From: Stichopus chloronotus
Lineage: Eukaryota; Echinodermata; Holothuroidea; Aspidochirotida; Stichopodidae
Assembly (NCBI GenBank): GCA_021234535.1
Contig: CM037836.1
Location: 22,062,769 to 22,126,768 of the forward strand
DNA length: 64,000 nucleotides
Direction of reading: 5' to 3'
Part shown: one piece after another, positions 22,601 through 64,000 of the stretch
How positions within the stretch are numbered: the first letter of the stretch is position 1
How the letters are laid out: each line of letters starts with the position of its first letter
Notes under the pieces: generated by a model
Seen by the model: the letters and a program-made list of their open reading frames with translations, nothing else
What the model was told of the DNA's origin: nothing
Database searches by the model: none
Made by a program: the position numbers and the translations under genes

Positions 22601-25600
22601 CAATTAAAAGAAAAAAAAAAATAATGGCTTTATTATTTATTACTAAAATTTAAAGTTGGTGACAATGATGTATCATTATCTGCCTTCTACCATTATCATC
22701 TGCAATTTTGTGTAGTTCATCACGAGTGCATTCTATATTTATTGCAAAATAGGTAATTAGTAGTTTGTGGACCTTTTTTTTTTCTGGTACTGATGCATAA
22801 TTCACTCAGTTTTATGAATCATTTGAATTATGTCCTGAAGAAGATAAATCAGCTTGTTCACATCAATGCACTAACTTCAAACCTTTCGAAACTAAAAATT
22901 CCATCCATTTGTTATGTCTTAAATTATCTCTTTTTGGATCATCATATAGATATTCTTTGATTCGGGGGCATTCTGGTCTGGCCAACAATTTTGCGATGGT
23001 TGTTGCACATGCCGACGCAAGGCTTAAGTCAAGTTCAAAAGTCTGTGCTCGTGTATCTATGTTTTCTTTTATTTCTTTGTTCGTTAGCTGCACTCACCAA
23101 CTTCTGACGATTTTCACTGAAATGCGCCTTTTAGATTTATACTTCCTCTGTTAAGCATCGAAGTCCTTTTTAATGATCAGTGTTTTGTAAATGGACAGAC
23201 AGAGGCTGCTAAAATGAATCAGAAATTAGGGCGGAAAAAAATTGCTAAAATACTCAAAAAGTTGTTTACTCTTGCCTCAGTGAGACTTTTGAATATTAGT
23301 AGGTGATGGGGAGATGTTTGTCATTTTTGCCAACTTTAAAAAATGATGAAGATTTAATTACATTTTACATCTCAAACTTGTGAGGTAAGTTCTTTCATAT
23401 CTCTGTCATAATAATTCTTTACAAGGGAAGTCTTTTCTTAGTGCAGGGGTGAATGCTCTTACCTTTAGCTTTATTGGTAAGGTGGGTACTGTTGCTGGAT
23501 ATGAAGGGCAAAGTAGTCACTTTTGTCTGGGGTGTATTAGACTGTGGATGTAACAGAAATAAAATAACAATTGTAATTTCTTTGATTAAATGCTGCTATT
23601 CAGGAATGTTCTATTTTCTTCATGATTGGAAGCAATCATGGACAGGATTTAATTTTGTTACAAATCACTGTTAATGATACTGGGCAAGTTGCAATAACAC
23701 CACAATGTTAAGAAACCTTAGGTCAGTTGCAAATTATATCTGCTGATAGTGGTAGGTGAATTCATTGTTTGACTTGATACTGATTAAATGGGTTGGTCGA
23801 CAATCCTTCAGTTTTTGTTTTAAAATTGCAAGAAAAAAAAAAAAATCCATTGAGACAAAGTGTTGAAAAGTTTTGGTGATGAAAGCAGTATTTATGATGG
23901 CTACACTGTTTCTTGATCATGTGATTAGAGAAATTTCCTTCTGGCTTCACCCAAAAGACTGTCAATTGTCGATTAGTTCATTGTAGATTGTTGCTTTTGA
24001 CCTTAGTAAAGAGACTGCAGGAAAAGATAAAAGCATTTACTGATCGAAGAGATTGTTCCTCTCTGATGGCTGGATGAAAGCTCACAATCAGATGATGTCA
24101 AGTTGCAAACAGTGGGGACAAATGATTCTTAAAACCTTTTGATGTACGTCACCATTTTTGTTTTTTTTTGGAAAACAGCATGGATGCCATTGTGGAGCAT
24201 CCTTATACCTTAAACAGGTTGAGATGAAAATTAAGCTGTCTGAAAAAAAAAAAGAAAGAAAAAAAGTGGTTTAAGGTATTATCTGAAATGGCTGTGGGTT
24301 TGCACCCTACAACTACCTACTTTTGTCGAGATAATGTTGAATGTCATTGCCACCTCATCAAAACTGTTTTTCTTTGCTTTCTGTTTCAGCTGGTGAAGAA
24401 AAAGTGACCATAAAAGTTTTGTAACTTTTTAATGCTACAAGTTGGTTCTTGCAAGCCTCACCAGGAAATAATACCATTCATTTCCTCTGTGCAAAATGCA
24501 AGCACAGTGTGAAAGTTTCTCTTTTGTCAAAGGAAGAAATGGGCGGGGGTGGTGTTGATGGGGAGTGGGGGTAAACCTGGGTACCTTTTGGGGGTTTGGT
24601 AGGAGGAAAAAATAAGATGGAGGGGTTTTGAAGTGTGTCATTAATGAAGGAAGGATTGTACGGTTCTTTTTAACAAGTGCACAGTTCATGTGAATAGCAC
24701 TTTGACTACCCACCCACCCAAATGTACATAAGTATTTTTCATAATAAGAATATATTTCATTTGTTATTCTTCAAAAGTGAGCCACTGAGGAGGAGGCCGC
24801 CTTTGTTCATAAGAGTCATTCTATACTGATACAATTGTAAAGCTGTACAGAGATTAAAAGCCAAAAACCTTAAGGATGAGACAAAAAAAAAAAAAAAAAC
24901 ATACTCAAACACAAGGAGGTGCAATTTAATGAGAATGATAAAAAAGACAGAAAAAAAAAAAACGGAGAGAGTTATCAGTACAGAAGTAAAATCCAACTCA
25001 AAACCTTGCCATTGTTTTCACATTTTGTCTGTACATATTTATAAAGTAAGGTTTCTGTAAAATTAAAAATTGCTAGCTTTCATGTAAGTTTTTGCTCTCT
25101 TTCCACTTGGGTGAAAGGTAGATGGCCATTACTTTCAAGTCTCTGAATGATTCAGAGAGAGAGAGAGAGAGAGAGGCAACAGTGTGAGGGTGGGTATGAT
25201 TCCTTCTTGTGCAAGTCAGTTTTAGCCTTGAATTCGAAGTTCCCCAAGATCTGCTTTTAGCTCTTAAAACCCATTTTCCTGAACAGATGTAAAGAACAAA
25301 AGTGACTTCTTTATTCATGGTACATTCTCTTTGTAATCTGTAACAAGTATACCATAAATGTAAAAGTACTGTAGTGTAAACCAAAAGTAAGAAAATGGAA
25401 TATTTTCAAGCACTCTCTCCTTGTGTGAGTGAAAAAGTGTTATCGCTGCTGTCCTAAAAGTAAACTCGAATTTGATTTGAATTGTTGAAGATATTTTCAC
25501 CAATGTTGTCTTTGATGATATAGTGTGCTGTCTTATTTAGTAGTTTTGTCCCTTCCAATCACTCATATTTTTATTTTGTTTTCTTTTGCCATCTTTTGTT

Positions 25601-26813
25601 CTAGTCCTCTGAATTCCTTTCCAGCTAACTTTTTTCATCTTAAACGTTTTTCTTTCAAATCGCAGAAAGCCATCTTCTGTTATCATTTTTTCTGAGTATT
25701 CCAAAATTATTTCATCAACAGGATCTGTTTGGATGTGTTTGCTATTTAATTTCACCCACTTTTTCTTGCTCAGTTGTGATTTCTCTGTGGATTCTCAGAA
25801 ATACATGTTCTCAACACTTATCCATCATTGTTCATGTCACAGTCATTTGGTGGTTCCATTGAAAAATCCTGACCAGAAAATGACACGTTCTTTGAATGAT
25901 GTAAAAATTAACTGACTTTACTGTCTCCCTAAAATCAGGAAGGGGTCTCCATGGGAACAATGACTGATGGAGACCCAGTTCTTCCAATGATGTACTTCAG
26001 ACTGAATGTTTGCACCAATCAAGTTCATCGTATAAATTCAGTCACAATGGTTTGTGTACTGCCTTTATTAATACGAAACATTCGATCACAAATTACATCC
26101 AAATCATAACTATGCTTTTACATTTTACAAGTGGCTAATAAATTTTGAGAGGTTTATTCTTTTTTTTTTTGCAATGCTTCACTTGGTGAGGGGATGATTA
26201 CTCTTGGGGAGAGGAGGTAATAAAAGAATAACAGGGTTACATTTAGATTATAGATTTTATCTGAATGGGGGAACAATAATGTCTGGAGGGGGGACAATAA
26301 TAAGGCACATGGCAGGGAGCAGGCTGCATCAAAGAAATATAGGCATAGTTCCTTATTCTTAATATGAAAGTGAAAGGTACCCTCAGTCATTAAAAGGTTT
26401 GAAATAAGGTCATTTTGAAATGAAAAAAAATAAACATATTTGCAGCAAAGGAAATGTTGAAAAAGTGGAGGCAAACACAGACTTAAATGATGTTCATTTG
26501 ACTCCTGCGATCAAATTACCAATTTTTGCAATCGCCTGAGTGATGGTGGAAAGGGTGCCCTCACCAAAACTTATTTAAACTCTATAGGTAACACAGAGAT
26601 GTTCATGAATGCATTTTCAGACCCACTGGTCTGGGCCTTGCAGGGCATCAGCTTTCCTTTACCAATGATAAACTTTACTTGAACAGTTAAAATTTTATTG
26701 AAAAAATCGCTCAAAATTTTCAACAAACAAAAAGGTGAAAATCACAAACACGGAGTTTCAAAATATAGCTTTTATTAAATAGAACATATTTACATAATCT
26801 CGTGAGAATTCTA

Positions 26814-26819
26814 TTTATT
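26814..26819 (-). promoter_or_regulatory. Candidate BLM polyadenylation signal
   Basis: AATAAA on the minus strand, about 500 bases after the BLM stop codon. A second candidate is at 26,771-26,776. Neither is confirmed by a visible downstream element. Confidence 0.35.
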
Positions 26820-27317
26820 TGTAAATGAGATAGCTTACAGATGTAACAGATAGAAAATTAGTTTCATGTCTGCTCATGTGAATAAAGGGTCAATTTACTT
26901 AAAACAATACCGGGAAATATGAAATACGGCACACCAGTTAGCATGCAATAAATAAAGGAGCTTTGATACTGAGTCTGTTTAGCCATTAAGTGTCAACCTT
27001 TATCATTGCAAATGCCAACCAACTCTAACAGCAGCAAGGTATTAAGGGTAAGATAGGACTTGTAAATCCATAGTCAAGAATGTTCCAGTCAACGTTTGGG
27101 TACTAATTCCTGGCTGGCTAAACCACCCTCTCTCTCATGTATCTAGTGAGCTCTCAAAGGTGAAGATGTTGCAAAACAATCATATCATCTTTGAAGTATT
27201 CTTCTCCCATGACAGGAGAAAATGCTGGAAGTGGTCCATGGGTTTGCATTATTCGGTTCTGCAGTAATCCCCACAGGAAAGGAAAAGCACTTTAAATCTA
27301 ATGAGAAGGTGTGATCA

Positions 27318-57752
<30,435 letters not shown>

Positions 57753-57918
57753 TTTCGTTTACTTCAACTAACAGACTATCTTATCTTGTAAATTTCACTG
57801 TTTCAGCAGACAGGACCACGCTGAAGTAATTAACATTGCAAATTGTACTTGTAGGCTCAGGTCTCTGGTTGCCTGGCATTACTAAGTATAGTACTATTAC
57901 TAATTTTGGATTTTTACA

Positions 57919-57926
57919 TTTCCCGC
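57919..57926 (-). promoter_or_regulatory. E2F-type site in the BLM promoter
   Basis: TTTCCCGC lies within the GC-rich segment TTTCCCGCGGCGCCATGCGC, 167 bases upstream of the BLM ATG. This is the classic E2F core (TTTSSCGC), fitting a gene expressed at S phase. An inverted CCAAT box (ATTGG, 58,161-58,165) lies further upstream. Function is inferred. Confidence 0.5.
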
Positions 57927-59869
57927 GGCGCCATGCGCATACTGTCCGTCTAGCTGTAGCTATGTACGTGTACCACAGAAATCTGTGACATGTACGTGTA
58001 TGCATGTGATCTGTGTTATACGCAGATCTGTGGTATACTTGGTATACACAATTGACCGCTGGCAGCTCTGCATTACACCATGGATATATTACAGAGCCCC
58101 ATAATAGGTCATCTCGTACTGCAGACACATTGTCCTGCTTTGCATGCACTGTACTTTGCCATTGGGTTTGCATTGCCAAGCCTCAAACAAATAACACCCA
58201 TTTCCTAATTTCAAATAAAATTAGAAAACGCTCAAGCAAAAACAAGATGGAAAATATTCTTAAACAGAATGGGTAATATCTGATGTCAGTATGGGACTTT
58301 TTGTTGAAATTTAGTAAAAGAAAATTATTTTTACACTTGAAGTAGCCTTTTCCAGTGATCTGTTTGAAGTAAGTACGAACTTGAAACTTGTCTGGAAATA
58401 CATCTTCTTAAATCCCCTTTTTTGGAACACATCTGTCTTAGGAAGGAATGAATTCATAAGAATATTTACGTATTCTTTCAATTAAGCAAAATTTTGGATC
58501 TATATTTGCCTGAGATAAAGGTGTAATTAGACACTAGTTTGCTTTGTGTCCCCTCATATCCCGTCATATCAACATCCCGTCATATATTAAGGGGAAGCAC
58601 TAGTTTCGCGAACGAGAATGTGTAATAGGCTAGTTGTACATGCCTACACCAAACTTCGCGCACCTCCAAAACCATGCCGAAAATGCAATGGCCCTAAAAG
58701 CTTGATGCAGTTTTAACTTTCAGACCCTGTAGTGACTAAAGGAAAGCTGAAGAACTGTTCATTTTATCGCCTTTGCTTGATTAGTTCACATGCACTGCCA
58801 GACTGCGCCAGCACTAGTACTGCATTTGCACAGGAAATTGCCCTAGTGTTAGCCTAATCGCCCTGCGGCCTAGCGTTATTTTTAAATCATAATTCTGATT
58901 ATTCAGTGGACTTGTACATCATGATGATTTTCGTTTCCTTGTTCATAGGTAATTTTCGTAGGTTAACATACAAGATTGCATTGCAAGAAAACTGGGTACT
59001 AGCTTAGGTCTTATGTAGAATCACTGACCAGAACGACCATCGAGAACTAGAGTGGTGCTCATTTTGATGGAGTTAGTGAAGTTAAATGGGACCTGGGAAT
59101 TTTTTGGGTCGTAAAAGAGTTGAGAGAAATTTTGTAAGGGAATAGTACCATACGTCTTATTTCGTGTCCTGCAGCATTCCCCTATTTTTTTTCTCCACTT
59201 CATCCTTGGTATACTTATGTCGGTACAATCTTATAATACCTCACCTTTCAGAAGGTCATTTTTACAAGTGAAGTCACAGTCAAGCAGGAGAACAAATTCA
59301 GTCTTACCAAAAGAGGGAGCTTATCAGCTTTTACAATAACTCTCACTTCACTGTGAGTCTGACTGCATTTAAGTTGTATCAAATGTCACTTTGACAATAG
59401 ATACATTATTCTCAGCCCCCTCCCACCTTGACTCTGACACCCCCTAAAATTTCATGTCAAATATCCTCGACTCCAGCAGCAATTACATTGCAAGTAGCCT
59501 ATAGTCTCCATGCCCGTATCAAAATTTAACAGGACCAAGACTTGCTCCTCCATTTTCCTTTATGTAAGTTTGTGTTTGATACAACCGTTCCAATCTTTCT
59601 TTTTGTCAAAGTTTCCGTCTACTCAATGAGGGGAACATTAACATGTCAGAACAAGGGCTGGTGTAGCAGAATCCACAGCCCTGTTCGAGGACAAAGGCTA
59701 CATGTATGCACCATGTGATCAGTCAGGCCCTCAGTGAATTGATAAAAAATTTCACTGGTTTTGAGTAATGTTCATATATGTAACTCTAGCTAGTCTAGCA
59801 TAGAGTGACCAGTAGGGTTCCATTATTAAGACTGTCAGTGACTTTATTCCAGTCGTATATATTTAGTAA

Positions 59870-60860
59870 GGACAGACCTGTATTTGCAAGGTTTGGTGGC
59901 ATATTCTCAAATTATTAACTGCGTGGATGATTTTCTCTCTGACCACTCGCAATCTGTTGTTGTCTATGGTGTCAGTTCTGCTCCTGTTCATTCTAGTGTT
60001 CAGCAAGGGTCTGTCCAGCCAGACCAGTTCTTGTCTTACATAAACGATTTGTTGCAGTTGCATCTTCTGAAGACACGCTGTTTGCTGAATAACTGTGTTA
60101 TAGCGTCACTGCGTCAGTGAAGATTCAATGCAATATATTGGAGCATGACATTATCAACCTGTGCCAATGGGCCAAAACAAAAGGCTTGAGAATTGAGGTT
60201 TCATCCAGCGTATTGTACTGGGAAACTCAAGTCAAGCAGTTTCCAGTGCAGACTCAGTTGGAATCTTGGACAAAAGTCTCAACTGGAGTAGTCATAAATC
60301 ATATTCAATCTGTTCAAGTTTTTCTACCTTGCCATTGTCCGGGAGCCACATCAGATTATTTTGTGTAATAGGTTAGAGGGGTTGCAAAGACTGTCAGCAG
60401 TGTTTATAGCCAGGGAGTGCTCCAGGGAAGTTGGCTCAAAGACTACTCTTTGGGACAATCTCGGTCTTAGCTTTTTGGCTTTTTGACCGTAGCATTGCAG
60501 ACTCTTAGTTTTTGCTGAGAGTACTTATGAGCAAGGTAACTTCCCTTTTTTTGATCCTTGCAAACTGACTCATCTCACATACAACTTGTGGTGTGCATGC
60601 TTTACACTACCACCCAACCTCTGCAAGGATTAGCACCATAAGTACAGGTTTGTTCCTTATACTATATGCGACTGGAATAGCCACCCTGAGTGTCTTGTTG
60701 AGGACTCCTTAAAGTCATCCCAACCCTTTGGAATTTATTGCTGATCCCTTGAGAGCGTGGCTGACCACATGGCTTGTACGCTGTGAAATGTTGTCCTCCC
60801 AGGTTTATCACCATCTCTCAGTGAACAAGGCACCAATAAAGTGACTAGGCTAAAATACTA
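59870..60860 (+). mobile_element. Dead LINE (non-LTR retrotransposon) remnant
   Basis: Decayed reverse-transcriptase reading is visible on the plus strand: DDFLSDHSQSVVVYGVSSAP, then QQGSVQPDQFLSYINDL, which is the family motif PQGSVLGPLLFxLYINDL with changes. After frameshifts and stops come LCQWAKTKGL and, near 60,670, DWNSHPECLVEDSL, typical of the end of a LINE ORF2. It resembles the Jockey/CR1/Rex group; the exact clade is not assigned. Confidence 0.75.
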
Positions 60861-61188
60861 TTATAATGGTTATAGGATGGTATAACTGATACACACATCT
60901 GCAAGGCTGATGGAGCCATTACAGATGTTTGCAAGGCCATCAAAGGCAGTTACAGATATAAATTTGTCCATATTCTCATTAGAGAAAATAATTTCCAATG
61001 CATTTCAGTTGATATGCCATGACATCTGTATTATTCACTCCGTTTCACCCTAAGTGTGACACTTGCTGTGAAGGTTGATAGAGAAACAAGTCTTCATCAG
61101 TCAAGTGACTGAAATCTCTGACAAACTATTTGAAGTTAGTTGCTCACTTTCATGAAGGTTTTTACAATTTTCTCATTATTTCAACAGG

Positions 61189-61272
61189 ATGGCTATCAAA
61201 CATGAAATGTGTGTCGGCCTCGTAAAAGGCCACAAAGTCACTAAGATTGAAAACAAGAAGACTCAACAAGGG
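61189..61272 (+). CDS. RPL36: RPL36 coding exon 1
   Basis: Acceptor tttcaacag|g then ATG; donor caaggg|gtaagt. It encodes [20 protein letters not shown] followed by ENKKTQQG, in phase 0 at the end. It is too short to be found as a long open frame but is anchored by the KGHKVTK motif. Confidence 0.93.
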
Positions 61273-63838
61273 GTAAGTCAAATCTTCAAGTTGCATGTAG
61301 ACATCTTTTAATGGTGACTTACATGTTTATTGTCGGTATTATTGTCATATTGCATTGCCTTTAATAGTTTGAAGGTTTAACTTAACAGTTTCAGTTCTTT
61401 TCACATCTATGAAAGACACATGTCTTCGTGTTTATAAGTTATCCAGTTGTGACTCAGATATACTGACATTGCAAAACATAAATTTATGTTAGCTTTTCTA
61501 GTCTGTTGAAATGTCAAAACCAGTGTCGATAGTATTAGTGACAATGTACCGTACAGTGCATATGGTCAATTGTTGAGTGAGCAACAAAATTGATACCTGT
61601 TAAACCGATGTTGGTAGTATTGGTGAAAATGTAGGTTGCAGAGGGCTCTTTTGTTGAATGAGCACCTCATGTACAGTGAGGGAAACGGTGGAAGAGGCGC
61701 ACTGAAGCTATATTATGTCACTTGAACAATTACAGTCGGCTACTGTACATCAAATTGCATAACACAAAGTACATTATGTCATCTCTGTTCATATTTACAT
61801 GCCAGGCCATGATAATTATTCTTCCCCTTACTCTCTACTGAAGTGCTAAATTTTCTGTTTTTGAATTGCCTGGTATGTGTTATGTTAACTGTAAAGATAA
61901 CTCATGTAGCGACCGTCAAGCACCGTACTGTAATCCACATTTCATTGTGAACCCATTTTCAGATGTTTCACTTTCCTATGCCTAAGGGTGTATGGATATT
62001 TTAGCTGACTAGGTTTATAAGTTATCGCACATTACTCATTGCCATTTCTTTGTCTGTCTCCTATTTTAACCTTGACTTCTACAGATAAACAAAAGAAACA
62101 AATTTGTACGTGACCTTGTCAGAGAGGTGGTTGGGTTTTCACCTTACGAGAGGCGATGCATGGAATTGCTGAAGATCAGTAAAGACAAAAAAGCCCTCAG
62201 GTTTTGTAAGAAAAGGGTAAGTGTCATCAAATTGGAGTTGGTTAGCCTCAAAATGAATTCTTTCACCATGTCCAGGAGGGGACTGGGAGAGTCTAGTTTT
62301 CACTGGTAGGAATACCAACTGATTTTCATCGTGTTTCACCCACCTTGCTAATTCGAAGCCACTCAGAGCAGTGCTTACATCACCTCTGAAACACGAGGAT
62401 GTAAGCTGACCCAGCCAGACTTGTCTGGTATGACCACCTACAGTATTTCCCATGGCAGTGCTTTCTCCTCATTTGTCCCTGATACTACTACCTTAAGCAG
62501 TGCTTCCATGACTAGCAGGAGTGGGAGTGACGGACCATATTAGCAACCATAGCATGAAAATGGAGGGAAAAATTTCAGTAACCAAAAATCTGTTGTCCAC
62601 AGCATGCACAAAAATTCTAAATTTTCTGTACACTCTAACACACACTGAAGCAAAAAACCCAATCCTTAGTCAAAAATGCTAATGATATTGACAATAGAAT
62701 ACCATGGTCGTGTATCTTATATCTAGCAACACTTTTCTACCACATTTGGAGTGAATCACACAAGGCACGGCAAAGATATTACCATATTAGGAATTGTTCG
62801 TTAAGTCCCGCCCACTCATTAATAAGCAAGATACAGACACCAAAAACAATAGGGCACCTCCACTCATTATGATACATCTGTGTACCAAGGTTGAGAAAAA
62901 TTGAGTTCTCAGTTACTGAGTCACATACCTCATTACCTCGCATTCCAGTTGTGCCATTAAGACCCCTTCACTCTATATGAAAGAAAACAATAGGGCACAT
63001 CTACCCATTATGATGCATATACACACCAAGTTTGAGAAGAAATGAGTGCTCGATTATTGAGCCACATACCTCCCATTCCAATGGTGTGACACACACACAT
63101 ACACCCACCATCTTGACTGCATAGGTTCCTTTGTTAACACAAGGAACCAAAAATGGGATGGAGACTTTCACTGATGTGTGCTGAATAGGAGAGGCAAGAG
63201 AGATTAAGATGGGGGAAAGAAGAAATGTTTACCTCGTTTGAAAATCCTGATCTTGTAAAAGAAAAAAATTTCAAAATTTATCTGTAGCTGTTAAGCCGGC
63301 AGTTACTTAACATGAAACTGTATTATATAAAAGACAGACTTCCTCCACACTGTTTAGCTGTTCTAAAATAAACATGTCGAGGCCTGAATTATAAGAAAGA
63401 AAGATCGACCATAAAATAGATCTGTCAAGGTTGAATTGGATGTTCAAGTGACTTGCTCCACTTTCATGTTTTGCTTGTGCTGATTTGTTAGGAAGTTCTA
63501 TCACTGCATTTCCACGGAATAATTTATTTTGTATTGCATCTCATATTGCTACTCCAAATGATCAAATTCCTACACAAATGGAATACTGTGTAGCAGTTTT
63601 GGTACATACAATATCAGGACTTTCACTGGTATATGTGTCAAAATACTGGAGGAACCTGAAAACTTCTTTGCAAATTTTGAACGTCCCCTAATAATTCCCT
63701 CATTTCTGATTTTCTTCTAACCAGCTTGGAACCTTGCCAAGGGGCAGGAAGAAGAGGGAAGAGATGGTAGCTGTCCTCGCTGCTCAAAGGAAGGCTGCAC
63801 AAGCCCAGGCTCAGGCCGCAGCTGCTGCTGCCAAGTAA
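61189..63838 (+). CDS. RPL36: Ribosomal protein eL36 (RPL36), complete
   Basis: A component of the large cytosolic ribosomal subunit. Three coding exons (28 + 44 + 37 residues) give 109 residues; human has 105. Conserved blocks are [11 protein letters not shown] (residues 8-18), [20 protein letters not shown] and [19 protein letters not shown], then [19 protein letters not shown]. The ending is Ala/Gln-rich ([12 protein letters not shown]). Residues 19-31 differ clearly from the human NVSKPRHSRRRGRLT stretch. All introns are phase 0. The ATG lies one base after a splice acceptor, so the 5' UTR is on an upstream exon, as is usual in ribosomal protein genes. It looks intact and intron-bearing, so it is the functional gene and not a processed copy. 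Confidence 0.95.
61273..62084 (+). other. RPL36 intron after coding exon 1
   Basis: It contains a two-unit tandem duplication at about 61,515-61,675 (GATAGTATTAGTGACAATGT / GGTAGTATTGGTGAAAATGT, roughly 92 bases apart, each followed by GTTGAGTGAGCA-like words). I looked for box C/D snoRNA signs, because ribosomal protein introns often host them, and saw none convincing. Confidence 0.55.
62085..62216 (+). CDS. RPL36: RPL36 coding exon 2
   Basis: Acceptor cttctacag|ata, donor aaaagg|gtaagt, phase 0 both sides. It encodes [20 protein letters not shown] then [20 protein letters not shown], the most conserved part of eL36 (human [20 protein letters not shown]). Confidence 0.97.
62217..63724 (+). 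other. RPL36 intron after coding exon 2
   Basis: It contains a two-unit copy of the composite repeat (62,815-63,150) and otherwise unique AT-rich sequence. No snoRNA or exon is recognised. Confidence 0.6.
62815..63150 (+). repeat. Composite repeat: two ~140-bp units, AC tract, hairpin
   Basis: AACAATAGGGCACCTCCACT (near 62,846) returns as AACAATAGGGCACATCTACC (near 62,987), each followed by CATTATGAT and GTTGAGAA words. The second unit runs into ACACACACACATACACCC, then GCATAGGTTCCTTTG and the hairpin GGTTCCTT/AAGGAACC (63,124-63,148). This is the same architecture as the copies in the receptor and BLM introns, including a G(G/A)TTCCT stem. Confidence 0.75.
63725..63838 (+). CDS. RPL36: RPL36 coding exon 3
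   Basis: Acceptor tctaaccag|ctt; stop TAA at 63,836-63,838. It encodes [20 protein letters not shown], then [16 protein letters not shown]. The human equivalent is [28 protein letters not shown]; the Ala/Gln extension is specific here. Confidence 0.95.
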   Translation, partial: LGTLPRGRKKREEMVAVLAAQRKAAQAQAQAAAAAAK

Positions 63839-63885
63839 CTTTATAGTAACATGTTTGTCTTTATCAGATCTGTAATCATAACACA

Positions 63886-63891
63886 AATAAA
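63886..63891 (+). promoter_or_regulatory. RPL36: RPL36 polyadenylation signal
   Basis: AATAAA 48 bases after the stop codon, followed at about 63,908 by a T-rich stretch (CTCTTTTGTTCTC). The resulting very short 3' UTR is typical of ribosomal protein mRNAs. Confidence 0.8.
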
Positions 63892-64000
63892 CCCAGTGCA
63901 AACGTAACTCTTTTGTTCTCTACTTTCTCTTTCGCGTATCACAATATAAACACACTGATTTAATATGAATTATTTGGATTCATCAAGTCCATGTTTGCAA

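Larger units (their letters stand above)
19191..27317. other. Convergent interval between receptor and BLM: 3' UTRs, no supported gene
   Basis: The receptor stop is at 19,190 and the BLM stop at 27,318, on opposite strands. No conserved coding segment is recognised between them. Candidate plus-strand polyadenylation words AATAAA lie at 20,306-20,311 and 26,137-26,142; minus-strand ones are read from TTTATT at 26,814-26,819 and 26,771-26,776. (GA)n tracts occur at about 19,556-19,600 and 25,151-25,175. A minus-strand open frame at 22,863-23,093 has protein-like composition but no recognised homology. Where the receptor 3' UTR ends cannot be told from sequence alone. Confidence 0.6.
57753..61188. 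other. Head-to-head interval between BLM and RPL36
   Basis: BLM starts leftward at 57,752 and RPL36 coding starts rightward at 61,189. The interval must hold the BLM 5' UTR and promoter, the RPL36 promoter and its non-coding first exon (the RPL36 ATG lies one base inside a spliced exon). It also holds a decayed LINE at about 59,870-60,860. I could not fix the RPL36 first exon. One weak candidate is the pyrimidine-rich segment ending gttcatag|gtaatt near 58,950, and TTCGCGAA/TTCGCGC words lie near 58,605 and 58,655. Confidence 0.6.

Noticed and set aside
57781..58179. 132-codon minus-strand open frame immediately upstream of BLM
   Set aside because: It lies across the GC-rich promoter segment and its composition (many Cys, Trp, Tyr) fits no family. 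It is not in a spliceable relation to the BLM start. Most likely a chance frame.
61273..63724. Intronic snoRNAs in RPL36
   Set aside because: Ribosomal protein introns often host them, but I saw no paired C/D boxes with a closing stem and no H/ACA pattern.

Overview
The window is AT-rich animal DNA with small exons, long introns, GT-AG splice sites, dispersed repeats and microsatellites. I see no bacterial, phage or CRISPR features. Three conserved genes can be rebuilt exon by exon with reading phases that agree at every junction. Their protein sequences and the repeat content fit an invertebrate deuterostome, most likely an echinoderm. That placement is an inference; I cannot fix the species.

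Layout. (1) About 1-19,190, plus strand: the 3' half of a single-type insulin/IGF receptor gene. Eleven coding exons run from the alpha/beta furin cleavage site through the last fibronectin III domain, the membrane helix, the NPEY juxtamembrane motif, a complete tyrosine kinase and a short tail with a YxxM motif. The alpha-subunit exons lie beyond the left edge. (2) 19,191-27,317: a convergent (tail-to-tail) interval holding 3' UTR and repeats, with no gene I can support. (3) 27,318-57,752, minus strand: a complete Bloom syndrome helicase (BLM/RecQ) gene. It has 22 coding exons and predicts 1452 residues, with the N-terminal linear motifs, DHBN bundle, helicase motifs, zinc-binding and RQC domains, HRDC and a basic C-terminus. 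(4) 57,753-61,188: a head-to-head interval with the BLM promoter (E2F-type site) and a dead LINE. (5) 61,189-63,838, plus strand: ribosomal protein eL36 (RPL36), three coding exons and 109 residues, with a nearby AATAAA.

The gene combination is the most interesting biology. From general knowledge, human IGF1R and BLM both lie on 15q26, and human INSR and RPL36 both lie on 19p13. This single 60-kb interval with InR, BLM and RPL36 therefore looks like the unduplicated ancestor of those two paralogous vertebrate regions.

The non-coding part holds several structured elements. A composite repeat (tandem 135-160-bp units, an AC microsatellite, then a small hairpin) recurs in introns of all three genes. 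A 1.7-kb element has perfect 19-bp inverted ends and internal GTACGGGACA motifs. There is a hAT-type MITE with an intact 8-bp target duplication, a TA-flanked 345-bp MITE, a foldback element, a tRNA-derived SINE head, and a minisatellite that repeats the BLM exon 12 splice-donor sequence. I did not find a clearly new gene system; the repeats and the synteny are the best leads.
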